Shown one piece after another: positions 35,501-44,319 of a stretch of DNA of 64,000 nt. The stretch's first letter is position 1, and each line of letters opens with the position of its first letter. The notes below the pieces were generated by a model, which was not told the origin of the DNA, made no database searches, and saw nothing but the letters and a program-made list of their open reading frames with translations. Origin of the DNA: Ilumatobacteraceae bacterium (GTDB lineage: Bacteria > Actinomycetota > Acidimicrobiia > Acidimicrobiales > Ilumatobacteraceae); the NCBI GenBank assembly GCA_025463305.1, contig JAOBWK010000042.1, positions 124,001 through 188,000 of the forward strand, in the 5' to 3' direction. The translations under genes were made by a program, and so were the position numbers.

Positions 35501-38500
35501 AACGTGACGACGACCGGACCAGTGATCGCCGTGCCGTCGGTGTTCTTCATCGTGCCGGAGAGCACGATCGACGGTGGATGGAAGTCGAACGAGAACGTGA
35601 CCGCGTTGCTCCCGACGTGCAGCCCCGTCACCGTGGTCAATGGACGGTCGGCGGCCACGACGCCGAGCTGGGCGACGACCTGCGCCGATGTCGCGGCCAG
35701 GGGAAGGGTGAAGTCGAGCGAGTAGTGCCCGCCGGAGGCGGGCGTTGTGGCGGTGGTCGTCGCGATCAGCTGGTGACCCTGCGAGTCGAAGCTGGTGATC
35801 GTGACCGAGATCGGCGTGGTGATCGGTGCCGAATCGCGCTGGGCGATGCCGGAGACGGTGAGCACCGGCGGCTCGTAGTCGACGTCGAGCGCGAGGGCCT
35901 GCGTCCCCGGCACCAGCGAGTCGAGCTCGGCAGACGGGTAGTCGGCCGTGGCGATGCCGATCTGCGCCTGGGCGACGACTCGATCGGTGCCGAGCGGTGC
36001 CGTGAAGTCGATCGCGTAGGAACCGTCGACCGATGAAGGGATCACCGCGGCCGACACCGTGCGCACCACGGAGCCTGCCGCGTAGGCCGTGATGGCGACG
36101 GTCTGGCTGCCGGTGAGCGGATGACCGTCGGCTCCCTTCATCGTGCCGGCCACGGTGACCACGGCCGGGTCGTAGTCGAACGAGAAGGGCACGGCGTTCG
36201 GCCCGTTGACGAGCCCGGTCTGCACGACCGTCGGCTGATCGGCGAACACGACGCCGATCGGCGCGCTGACGGACACCTTCGTGGCACCGAACGGCAGCAC
36301 CCGGGTGAGCGCATACGAACCGTCGTCGGGATCGGGTGTGATGCTCTGCTGCACGCTCGTCAGCTGGTTCCCGGCCGCGCTGTAGCCGATGATCGTCAGT
36401 TGCACCGGCCCGGCGATGGGCTGTCCCGCCGTCTTCATCGTGCCGGAGATGTCCACGTTCGGCAGCAGTGACGGGTCGATGTCGAAGTCGGCGCTCACGC
36501 TGGTGGGCCGACCCCCGACGAGCGCAAGGTTGGGGAACGACGTCGTCGTCGTCGCCACCGCGGTGGACTGGCCGGGGAAGCGGACCGAAGCGACCACGTG
36601 CAGCGGCAGCGCCGGCGGATGCGCCGTGATGGCAGCGAGGTCCGGCGTCATCAGGCACTGGTACAGACCGTTGGCGTCGGTCACGGCCGTGCACGGCCGC
36701 AGTCCGTCGACCGACACGCCCACCTGCGCGCCGGGGATCCCCGAGCCGCCCGACAGCGCCGTGCCCTGCACGACGTAGGAGCACGAGTAGGAGGTCAACT
36801 GGCTGGGTGTGCGCCCGATCGCGAGCTCCAGCGCGAGGCCGTCGACGAGGTGGCTGTCGACGCTGGTCTGGACATCGCAGACGGAGTCGAGCCCGGCCAG
36901 GAGGTCGGCCGCCTGCTGCCGGAACGGCTGCAGGATCGAATCGTCGGCGGGCAGCTGCGCGTCGTCGAAGCCGATGTACGGCACCGTGAACGGCGACGCG
37001 GCCGGGTCGGTGACCCGCCACGACTGGGCGAAGTCGTAGAGCGCCTGCTGGTGCCCGGCGATCTCGCCGTAGGCATACGTGTGGCCGGCGGCGGTGGTGA
37101 TGTCGTTCGAGGGATCACCGTCCGGCGAGCCGAGCAGGCCGACGTACGGCGCGTCCGGATCGACCGTGACGGCCACGTCGAAGATGGTGCTGCCGTTGAC
37201 GGCAGCGGTCACCACGATGCCGGGACCGGTGATCGTGTACACGGCCTGGCTCAGCGAGATCGACAGGTCGTCGGAGACCTGCAGCGACGACGATGGTGCG
37301 AGCGTCACCGGCTGGTGGTCGACGTACACGGCCGGCGCGGGGAGCAGCAGCCCGTCGGTGTTGCGCAGGTAGGTCTCGACCTGATGAGCACCGACCTGCA
37401 CCGCGACGGCGGTCACGCTGGTGACCGGTGCGGTCACGTTGCTGATCTGCGTCGACTCCTGGCGAGTGGTGACCTGCACGGGCACGTCTGCCGACGGCAG
37501 CGTCTCGGCCCAGATGTACTCGCCCCGGACCTGCGCGTCGTAGCGCACGCCGTCGAACGACGTCATGTGCGGATCGCCGCCGCCCTTGCCCGTCGGCGGA
37601 TCACACGTCAGGCGACCGACAGCGGGCTGTTGCACGTTGATCCGCGCCGTGCCCCGCGATTCGGAGTGCACGAACACCGTGGCGGTGACGGCCGGCTGGT
37701 TCTGGCAGGTCGGGTTGCGTCGATCGACCGTGAACGACATCAGCACCGACTGCTCGGTCACGGGCGCCGGAGGCAGGTCGCCCGTCATCGGCAGGATGTG
37801 CAGCCACGAGGGCACGGTGGCCGCGTCGACGGTGAACTGCTCGATGCCGAACCCGCGCGTGAGCAGGTGAGCCTGGCCGGAGCCGCTGAGCATCGGCACG
37901 TCGAACTTGAGGTAGCAGTTGTCGAACAGGCTGATCGGCAACGTCGCCGTGCCGCGCTTGTTGGTCGCCGAGGTGATCACGAGGTTCTCGGTCTTGGCTT
38001 CCTGGCACACGCCGCCGGGCTGGGTGACCGGCACGATCGAGAGCGCCTGGCTCGTCGGGTTGTCCTTGTCGTGGTTCACCGGCCAGGTGCCCTCGAACGG
38101 CACGACCCGGTCGACGAACGATGGCTTCGAGGAGACCTGCCAGTCGGTCACGGTCTTGCCGTAGCTGAGCAGGTTCACCCGCGTCGGACCGGTGAGGTCC
38201 GTCACCTGGTCAGCGTCGAAGCTCATCTTGCCCAGCACGCACTGCACCGAGAACTTGCCGCCCCACAGCGGCACGTTGCCGTCGATCGTCCAGCCGAAGA
38301 GCGTCGGCTTGGACGCGGCCGCGATCTTGTACTCCAGCGTGTTGAAGTTGCCGGCGCCGTCGCCGGTGGCCGTGCAATCGTCGGAGGTGTAGGTGTGCTC
38401 GGCGACGATGGAGTCCCCGGACCCACTGCCAGCGGTGAACAGCGGCGACTTGACGAAGCCGCCGTCGGGCGAGCTCGGAGGCGTGTACACGCCGTCGAGC

Positions 38501-41500
38501 GTCAACCCTGGCGCCGATCCGGCAGGGAACGTGGAGCGGACGTGCAGCACGTCGTGCGGCTCGACGGCGATCGGTCCGCTCGGCGGCAGCGGTTGGTACG
38601 GATCGGACCCGATCGCGTACTCGAGCGTCGACGGAGCCGGCGCCTTGTACGCAGGGATGATCGTCTTGGTCGCGTCGAACACGACAGCGCTCGCCGAGCC
38701 GATCGGACCGAACGCCTGCGTCAGCCACTGGACGTTCTTCAGGTTCAGACTGACCGTGCCCTTGAAGTCGAGCGAGAGGTTGGTGCTCGCCGCCTCTGCG
38801 CTCAGCACGCTGTCGGCGTTCTCGGTCACGTAGTTGATGTTCGGGCCGACGTTGCCGGTCAACAGCGAGAACTTCCCGAGCGCTGGATCGTTGATCAGCC
38901 AGCCGATCGCCTTGGAGATGCTGCCGCCGATCGCCGCGCCGATGTCGACCTTGTCGAACAGGCCGCCGTTGAGCTCCAGCTGCTCGGCCTGCGCCGACGA
39001 GGTCGGCAGCGTCCCGCCCGCGGTCGGGCAGCCGAGCGCCGGCGTGAAGCCGGTGAGGTTGTCGAAGGTTCCCCCGACGCTCTGGAAGCCCACGTTCACC
39101 GTCCCACCGAGTTGGCACGTGACACTGAAGGTGTACTTCGGCCCCTCCTTCCAGGCGAAGCCGATCTTGGCGATCAGCTGGTTGCTGAGGTCGGCGGACA
39201 GGACGGTCGACAACGGTCCCACGGGCAGCGGCACGTATTGATCGACCTCCGGGGAGAGCTCGATCGTGCAGTCGGCACTGAGCTTGTTCTGCAGCTCCAG
39301 CGACAGTCCGGCAGAGACCGTGGCGGCCAGCGAGAACAGGATCTTGTAGTCGTTGGGAGCGTCGTCGTGCTGCGTGAAGGTCGCCTCGAACGTCGGGTCC
39401 AGGTGCACCATCGGGAGGATGATCTTGAGCTCGGCGGACGAGACCGCCGCGGAGCACGAGATCGGCGAGCCGACCGCCTCGGTCGCGCCGGTGGGCTTCG
39501 CGGCCGCAGGATCAGGGGGCTCGGTCGGCAGCCCGATGTCGCCGATCTGAGCGCTCGTCACCCCGTAGTTCAGGTCGGCGTACAGCGCGTCGAACGGAAC
39601 CAGGGCGACGGTCACCAGGCTGAACCCGTTGCGCTGCAGCGTCGGCGCGCCGTCGCGCTCGATGACGGTACCGGTCACGCCCGAGCCGCCGGCCGTGATG
39701 ATCACCGATCCCGTCGCCGGTGGGTCCCCTTTCAGGATCAGCGGGAAGTACGCCCCAGCTGTCTGGCTCGGATCATCGGCTGCGCTGGCGTGAGTGCGCG
39801 CAGCGATCTCGGCGATGGTGAATCCGGCGAGCTGATCGCCGCTGAGCATGTCACCGAGGGCAGCGCGCTGGCCCGCCTCCGTGGACTCGTACGGCGCAGG
39901 GAACACCACGGATTCGTCGGAGATCTGGGTGACGCCGGGCTGCAGGTGGACCACGGTGGCGGTCACGGCAGCGGGCACGGCCGCCTGGTCCGGGCGAATC
40001 GCGATCGTGGCCGACGTCGGATCCGCTCCGGCAGTCAGCTCGACGCGGTCGGCACCGATGTACTCGGCCGTGACGCCGTCGCCGGTGGCCTCGAAGGTGA
40101 CGGTCGTCGCGGCCTCCGCGCTCGGATCGGGCTTGTCGTCCGATCCGAGCGCAATGAGGTCGACGACGGTCCGCTCCCCCGGGCTCAGCAGCACACTCGC
40201 CGGGCGGACCTCCCAGGACTGCGCCGAGATCCCGGATGCGAGCGGGAACCAGCCTTCGACATCCGCGACGAGGTCGGTGCTGCCGCCGTTGTTGTACAGC
40301 GACACCTTCCCGTCGGTCCCGACCGGGACGATCACCAGGTTCGGCGAGGTCTGCCCGGCCACCACGTTGAGGTTCGACGCCAACGGCCGGCTGAAGCCGG
40401 TCGGCCACGCGGTGATGTACGACGACGCGGTCGGGCCGGTCGCCGTGAGGTTCATCGCGACCGCGCCGACGCCGGTGGCGGGCACGCCACCCTGGCCGGT
40501 GACCTGCAGATCGGCGCTCGCCGCCTGCCCGAGCGCGACGGGGATCCCTTGGCCCGATCGGGTGTCGAGGACGCGCGACGGGGTGAGCGGGGTGTAGTCG
40601 TCGCCGGCGGCGAAGTAGCCCTCGACGTCGGCGATCAGATCGATCGAGCCGGCGTTGTTGAACATCGACACCCGGCCGTCGGCACCGACCGGCACCACCA
40701 CGAGGTTCGGCACGGTCTGCGCGGCGACGACGTTGAGGTTGGACGCGAGCGGACGGTCCGCACCGGTCGGCCACACCGTGACGAACGACGACTCGGTTGG
40801 GTTGGTGGCGGTCACGTTCATGACGACCGCGCTCGCGCCCGTCGCCGGGACACCGCCGTGACCGGCGATCTGGAGATCGATCGAGGTCGCGGCGCCGAGC
40901 GTCTGTGGTGTGCCGAGGCCGGTCCGCGAATCGAGGATCCGCGACGACGTGAGCGGCCGGTAGCTCGATGCCGCGGGGAACCAGCCCTGCACGTCGGCGA
41001 TCAGGTCGACGGTGCCGGCGTTGTTGTAGAGCGAGATCCGCCCGTCTGCGCCGACGGGCACGATCACCAGATTCGGGGCGGTGCCGCCGGCGTCGACGTT
41101 GAGGTTCGACGCAGTGGGTCGGTCCTGGCCGCTCGGCCAGGCAGTGACGTACGAGGACTTGGTCGCATCCGTCACCGTCAGGTTGAGGACGACAGCGCCG
41201 ACGGCCGACGCCGGCACGCCGGCCTTGCCCGTCACCTGAAGATCCGCGGTGACGGCGTCGCCGAGCGAGGCCGAGATGCCGAGCCCCTCACGCGTGTCGA
41301 GCACCCGCACCGGTGACAGCGCCTGGTAGGCGTCGGTCGGCATGGCCACCATCGGTCCGCCGGCCGGGTCGCCCTTGGCCGTGTCGCCCGTCGGCGTGCT
41401 GGACCCTGGAGCGCTGGTCGAGGTCGAGGGTTGCGCCGAGGGCTGCGCCGAGGGCTGCCGAGTCTCGGGCAGCGCGGACGATGGCGCCGCCGGCCGTCCC

Positions 41501-41610
41501 TGCGGCGACGCCACGATCGCCGGCGCGGACGCGAACACGACGGTGCCCGCGCCAGCCCACAGCGCGCTCGCGAGGAGGATCCCCGACCATGTCTGCTTCC
41601 GACTGCTCAC
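32521..41610 (-). CDS. Giant secreted multi-repeat protein with VWD domain
   Basis: 3029 residues. A signal peptide (residues 1-30, ending TVVFASAPA) and a Ser/Thr/Pro linker come first. Three repeats of about 123 residues follow, about 88-457, each with VLDTR, a central SNLNV and a terminal YF or WFP. The middle (460-1340) I do not recognise. A von Willebrand type D domain has GDPHMTSFDG at about 1345 and ends GLLGSPDGDPSND. About 13 repeats of roughly 100 residues follow to about 2917, each starting like VSGTMKG.DG (carboxypeptidase-regulatory-like). A C-terminal domain ends in NCTP. A strong AGGAGG precedes GTG 41610. No sortase motif is seen, so anchoring is unclear. Confidence 0.8.
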   Translation of the reverse strand: MSSRKQTWSGILLASALWAGAGTVVFASAPAIVASPQGRPAAPSSALPETRQPSAQPSAQPSTSTSAPGSSTPTGDTAKGDPAGGPMVAMPTDAYQALSPVRVLDTREGLGISASLGDAVTADLQVTGKAGVPASAVGAVVLNLTVTDATKSSYVTAWPSGQDRPTASNLNVDAGGTAPNLVIVPVGADGRISLYNNAGTVDLIADVQGWFPAASSYRPLTSSRILDSRTGLGTPQTLGAATSIDLQIAGHGGVPATGASAVVMNVTATNPTESSFVTVWPTGADRPLASNLNVVAAQTVPNLVVVPVGADGRVSMFNNAGSIDLIADVEGYFAAGDDYTPLTPSRVLDTRSGQGIPVALGQAASADLQVTGQGGVPATGVGAVAMNLTATGPTASSYITAWPTGFSRPLASNLNVVAGQTSPNLVIVPVGTDGKVSLYNNGGSTDLVADVEGWFPLASGISAQSWEVRPASVLLSPGERTVVDLIALGSDDKPDPSAEAATTVTFEATGDGVTAEYIGADRVELTAGADPTSATIAIRPDQAAVPAAVTATVVHLQPGVTQISDESVVFPAPYESTEAGQRAALGDMLSGDQLAGFTIAEIAARTHASAADDPSQTAGAYFPLILKGDPPATGSVIITAGGSGVTGTVIERDGAPTLQRNGFSLVTVALVPFDALYADLNYGVTSAQIGDIGLPTEPPDPAAAKPTGATEAVGSPISCSAAVSSAELKIILPMVHLDPTFEATFTQHDDAPNDYKILFSLAATVSAGLSLELQNKLSADCTIELSPEVDQYVPLPVGPLSTVLSADLSNQLIAKIGFAWKEGPKYTFSVTCQLGGTVNVGFQSVGGTFDNLTGFTPALGCPTAGGTLPTSSAQAEQLELNGGLFDKVDIGAAIGGSISKAIGWLINDPALGKFSLLTGNVGPNINYVTENADSVLSAEAASTNLSLDFKGTVSLNLKNVQWLTQAFGPIGSASAVVFDATKTIIPAYKAPAPSTLEYAIGSDPYQPLPPSGPIAVEPHDVLHVRSTFPAGSAPGLTLDGVYTPPSSPDGGFVKSPLFTAGSGSGDSIVAEHTYTSDDCTATGDGAGNFNTLEYKIAAASKPTLFGWTIDGNVPLWGGKFSVQCVLGKMSFDADQVTDLTGPTRVNLLSYGKTVTDWQVSSKPSFVDRVVPFEGTWPVNHDKDNPTSQALSIVPVTQPGGVCQEAKTENLVITSATNKRGTATLPISLFDNCYLKFDVPMLSGSGQAHLLTRGFGIEQFTVDAATVPSWLHILPMTGDLPPAPVTEQSVLMSFTVDRRNPTCQNQPAVTATVFVHSESRGTARINVQQPAVGRLTCDPPTGKGGGDPHMTSFDGVRYDAQVRGEYIWAETLPSADVPVQVTTRQESTQISNVTAPVTSVTAVAVQVGAHQVETYLRNTDGLLLPAPAVYVDHQPVTLAPSSSLQVSDDLSISLSQAVYTITGPGIVVTAAVNGSTIFDVAVTVDPDAPYVGLLGSPDGDPSNDITTAAGHTYAYGEIAGHQQALYDFAQSWRVTDPAASPFTVPYIGFDDAQLPADDSILQPFRQQAADLLAGLDSVCDVQTSVDSHLVDGLALELAIGRTPSQLTSYSCSYVVQGTALSGGSGIPGAQVGVSVDGLRPCTAVTDANGLYQCLMTPDLAAITAHPPALPLHVVASVRFPGQSTAVATTTTSFPNLALVGGRPTSVSADFDIDPSLLPNVDISGTMKTAGQPIAGPVQLTIIGYSAAGNQLTSVQQSITPDPDDGSYALTRVLPFGATKVSVSAPIGVVFADQPTVVQTGLVNGPNAVPFSFDYDPAVVTVAGTMKGADGHPLTGSQTVAITAYAAGSVVRTVSAAVIPSSVDGSYAIDFTAPLGTDRVVAQAQIGIATADYPSAELDSLVPGTQALALDVDYEPPVLTVSGIAQRDSAPITTPISVTITSFDSQGHQLIATTTATTPASGGHYSLDFTLPLAATSAQVVAQLGVVAADRPLTTVTGLHVGSNAVTFSFDFHPPSIVLSGTMKNTDGTAITGPVVVTFATFQGSIQGTTVSALVSIAGDGSYSTTRDVPVGTTKVIATADVGVVSADWPQQTLQPVVAGPDPFTFDVVYGPPTVVVSGTLVDALGHPLPPLNISIKEFDGAQQIASDAASITPAAGTGAFSATFTLPLSTTSVTASAPIGRFVGVDDATAQLSTVVPGVNHLDLSAVYDPPLVALGGTLLDDLGQPITAVTSFRITSKQNGTVLSSEVLATTPNPSGLYSLQTTAARFATDVDITAEVGGAQSDWVVVNRTVVPGANTLTFDVALALPRLQISGTLTRDGAPITGTVELLVVSTTDGGQQVGADLIHPTLDSNGHYAIEYVAPTGTTSVLVRADLLPSTLGQDDPQTTVTGIHVGNNAIAFSANIVSTSLHLTGTILRDGAPVVGNVSVWEDISVGGQFQSTIFTRVVTDSSGRYTFDSQVRGATDAVRLRFRVPPGIDGEQLTYDVVDDITSVVDGTTNNATYDIDAHPRSLALTGTVLTDGVAPAGQTLTTTQFLDANGQQISSSDRLLTFPAGGAYGIGLLVPDNAATAHLIIKLGPTYDWFTKDIPLATTQHVTDTFDVAYHPVTVTVHGAIRDVGNPATAVSVHLEESANNVDLGQPMDVTATNVDGLGNYSVTFHQVPRLADNVQITVTYTIAGSSTPDSVGFGTTTTPGHDVDEPFTIDSQQLEVTGVLVDDADQPMPFTRPAPVHIVWRDENGQSMGGTGYQMSWNGDGTFATVTKPPVAAASVDFSVGVGAVVNIPLAGLTTQTDIGHYTYVPLADLTVNGVVTSGGSPFAQGDTRVVITPYHFDDETFGLPDHLTPLAAAQEVSTTTDDDGNYTAPVQVPVGTNLVDVRVFLDGATDDDYFDTGIFIDPDQSSTTQTFDVVEVPDTHRTVEFDTRYGTDASQSCADAPDTPFLVHYRFTTDNGANVVAEGIGIPDPSTGKVHVRLDASSGFDLVPFHEDSDMYDDAINAAPTGGSDSAVAYGDTTGDTGTGFTVERNCTP

Positions 41611-41742
41611 GTCCGTCGTCCTCCTGAACCGGACGCGACCGAGGCGAGCGTCCGACCCGTCGGCGATGATGACGACGCCGCGTCCCGCCGGCGTCCCACG
41701 GGCGGCGGCCCGTTCCGCAGACGGGTTACGATCACGAACGGC

Positions 41743-44241
41743 ATGGAGGTCGACGAGCTGCTCCGACCGGGTCCGGGGGACGTGATCGCCGCGACGCGCC
41801 GCGCCGCGGTCGAGCGTGGGTTGCGGCTCGAGGCCAGCGAGCCGGCGGCCATCGTGCGGATCACCGGCGGCTGGTGGGCGGCGATCGACCGCCTGCTCGA
41901 TCGGGCCCAGCGCGAGGACATCGCCGGGCTGCTGCTGCGCCCGAGCATCGTCGCCGAGCTGATCGCCGACCGGCTCAACGAGGCCGGCGAGTCCGCCGGG
42001 CACCTCGCCCCGCAGCTGGCGCGCATCCAGCCGTGCACCGACGCTCTGCTCGCCGAGGCCGGTGTCAAGGTCACCCGCGACGTCGTCGACGGCTGGGGCC
42101 TCCCGACGATCGATGGCAACGGCGGATGGGGCTTCGCCGAACCGATCCGGCGCGTCCTCGTCGATCGCGCCCCGGCCGATCCGGGGATGATCGAGAGCGT
42201 CGCCGCCGAGCTCGTCGTCCAGGCCGATCCCGTGCGCGGCGTCCGGCTGCTCATCGCGGCGGGCCTGCGCGCCGCTGCGCTCGCCTTGCTCGCCGGTCTG
42301 CGGCCGGGCGACGTGGACCGATTCGACGTCGACGAGCTGCGCGCGCTCGTCGGCGCGTTCGATCAGAGCCAGATCACCACAGCACCGCGCGTCCTCATCG
42401 CGCTCGCCCAGCTGTGCGCCGGCGCGGCACTGTTCAACGAGCGCACCAGCCTGCTCGATCGGGCCGACGTCGCGGCCACCGATCCCGCCGTGCGGCGCGA
42501 GCTGCGCGCCGAGCGGCTGATCGATCTCGCGCGCGAAGGCGACGTGGAGCCCATCTACTCGCTCGCCCCGGCGCTGCTCCGCGAGCTCTCGGCCGGCGAG
42601 ACCCGAACCCGGGCGCGCACGCTGTTCGCGCTCGGGCTCGCCGGCGCGTTCGAGCGCACGCCGACGAGCCTGCACGCGGCCGAGTCCGCGCTTCGTGAGG
42701 CCGCCGTGCTCTACGACGTCCTCGGCGACGACAACAACCGCGCGGGCGTCCTGGTCACGCTCGGCTACCACGTGCACTTCGCGCAGCGGCACCTCGAGAC
42801 CGCCATCCACGCACTCGATCAGGCCGAGAGCCTGATGGTGGGCCGCAGCCGGCAGCGCACGGCGTTCCTCTCGTTCCGGTCCGAGGTGCTCCGCGCCGCC
42901 GGCCACGCCGAGGCTGCGCGCGCCGACGTCGAGGAGGGGTGGTCGGCCGGCATCGCCCTGCACGACTCACGCGGCGCGGCGTACGCCGCCTGGTCGGCGG
43001 TGCTGCTCGCGGGCGACAGCGGCGACACGGCGGGCGCGCACAAGTGGATCACCCGCGCCCTCGCCAACCGGTCGGACTGGTTCGAGCACCCGGCCGGCAT
43101 CGTGTTCCTCGTCAACGCCGCCGACGCGCTCGATCGCTGCGGCGACATCGCCGGTGCGCTCGATCTGCTCGCCCAGGCACAGGCCCGCGCCGACACCGAC
43201 GATCGCGCACGTGAGGTCCCGCTGTTCACCGCTGGCGCGCTGGCCGCGCGTCACGGAGATCCGGCCGAGGGCCGCAACCTGCTCGACCGCTGCCGCACCT
43301 CGCCAGAGCTGCCGCCCGGCGAGCTGTGGCGGATCGAGTTGCTGTCCGCGCTGTGCATGCTGCGCAGCGGCGACCAGCGCGCAGCCGGGCGGCAGGCCGC
43401 GCTGGCCTTCGACCTCGCCGAGGTGGGCGGTCTGTCGGGCGAACTGATGCTGCTGGAGACCGACGCCGCGCACCGACTGATCCGGCTCGCCGCCGAGGCG
43501 GGATCCGATGCGGCGGCGGCCGCCATCGGCGATGTCGGTGGTGGCGGGTGGATCAAGGTCCTCGGCGGCTTCGCGGTCCGACGGCACGATCGCGAGGTGG
43601 TGATCCCGCTCGGTCAGCCGACCCGCCTCGTCCAGCTGTTGGCCGTGCGTGGCGGACGGGCCGGCGTCGACGAGATCGTCGAGGAGCTGTGGCCGGAGGT
43701 CGACCCGACGGTGGGCCGCAAGCGGCTTCGCAACGTCCTCAACCGCGTCGTCCAGGCGTATCCCGACCTCGTCATCCGCGAGGGCGAGGTGCTGGCGGTC
43801 AGCAGCGAGGTCACGATCGACCTCGCCCGGTTCACCGCTGCGGCGCGCTCGGCCCTGTCGGGCAGCGACGACGCGATCGAGCAGGCCCGCGGCGCGCTCG
43901 CGCTGGCCACCGGGCCGTTGCTGCCCGACGCGCCCTACGAGCCGGCGTTCATCGCCGAGCGCGACAGCGTGCAGCGGCGCCAGCTGCGGCTGCTCGACCT
44001 CATCGTCGACGCCGCGGACGCCGCCGGCGACGTCACAGTGGCCGCGGCCCGCCTGCAGGAAGCACTCGACGTCGACCCCGCCGACGAAGCGCGCTCGCTC
44101 CGGCTTGCCTCGATCCTGATCGCCGGGCACCGTCGCGCCGAGGCGCGGGCCACGCTCGCCCGCACCGAAGTGGCCCTCGCCGAGCTCGGGCTGTCACCCG
44201 GCTCGGCGCACGCCCGGCTGCTCGACTCGCTGGCGAGCTGA
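41743..44241 (+). CDS. TPR/BTAD transcriptional activator (SARP-like C terminus)
   Basis: 832 residues. No P-loop is seen in the N-terminal part; from about 200-580 it is alpha-helical with TPR-like repeats (EAAVLYDVLGDDNNRAGVLVTLGY). From about 601 an OmpR-like winged helix (VLGGFAVRRHDREVVIPLG, LAVRGGRAGVDEIVEELWPE, LRNVLNRVVQAYPDLV), and from about 690 a bacterial transcriptional activation domain (BTAD). This is the architecture of large SARP/MalT-like activators. It is divergent from the giant protein across 132 bases. ATG 41743 is preferred. Confidence 0.8.
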   Translation: MEVDELLRPGPGDVIAATRRAAVERGLRLEASEPAAIVRITGGWWAAIDRLLDRAQREDIAGLLLRPSIVAELIADRLNEAGESAGHLAPQLARIQPCTDALLAEAGVKVTRDVVDGWGLPTIDGNGGWGFAEPIRRVLVDRAPADPGMIESVAAELVVQADPVRGVRLLIAAGLRAAALALLAGLRPGDVDRFDVDELRALVGAFDQSQITTAPRVLIALAQLCAGAALFNERTSLLDRADVAATDPAVRRELRAERLIDLAREGDVEPIYSLAPALLRELSAGETRTRARTLFALGLAGAFERTPTSLHAAESALREAAVLYDVLGDDNNRAGVLVTLGYHVHFAQRHLETAIHALDQAESLMVGRSRQRTAFLSFRSEVLRAAGHAEAARADVEEGWSAGIALHDSRGAAYAAWSAVLLAGDSGDTAGAHKWITRALANRSDWFEHPAGIVFLVNAADALDRCGDIAGALDLLAQAQARADTDDRAREVPLFTAGALAARHGDPAEGRNLLDRCRTSPELPPGELWRIELLSALCMLRSGDQRAAGRQAALAFDLAEVGGLSGELMLLETDAAHRLIRLAAEAGSDAAAAAIGDVGGGGWIKVLGGFAVRRHDREVVIPLGQPTRLVQLLAVRGGRAGVDEIVEELWPEVDPTVGRKRLRNVLNRVVQAYPDLVIREGEVLAVSSEVTIDLARFTAAARSALSGSDDAIEQARGALALATGPLLPDAPYEPAFIAERDSVQRRQLRLLDLIVDAADAAGDVTVAAARLQEALDVDPADEARSLRLASILIAGHRRAEARATLARTEVALAELGLSPGSAHARLLDSLAS

Positions 44242-44319
44242 GCCGACGCACCACGTCCGCTCCGACGGACCGTACCCCCATGTCCTAGTGTCGGTTCACA
44301 GCACTTCCCGGGGGTAGCG

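Noticed and set aside
36598..41316. Very long plus-strand open frames (1572 and 1057 residues) opposite the giant protein gene
   Set aside because: They are antisense shadows in high-GC DNA: Arg/His/Gly-rich, with no domain, signal or ribosome site, whereas the minus-strand frame has signal peptide, repeats and VWD domain.
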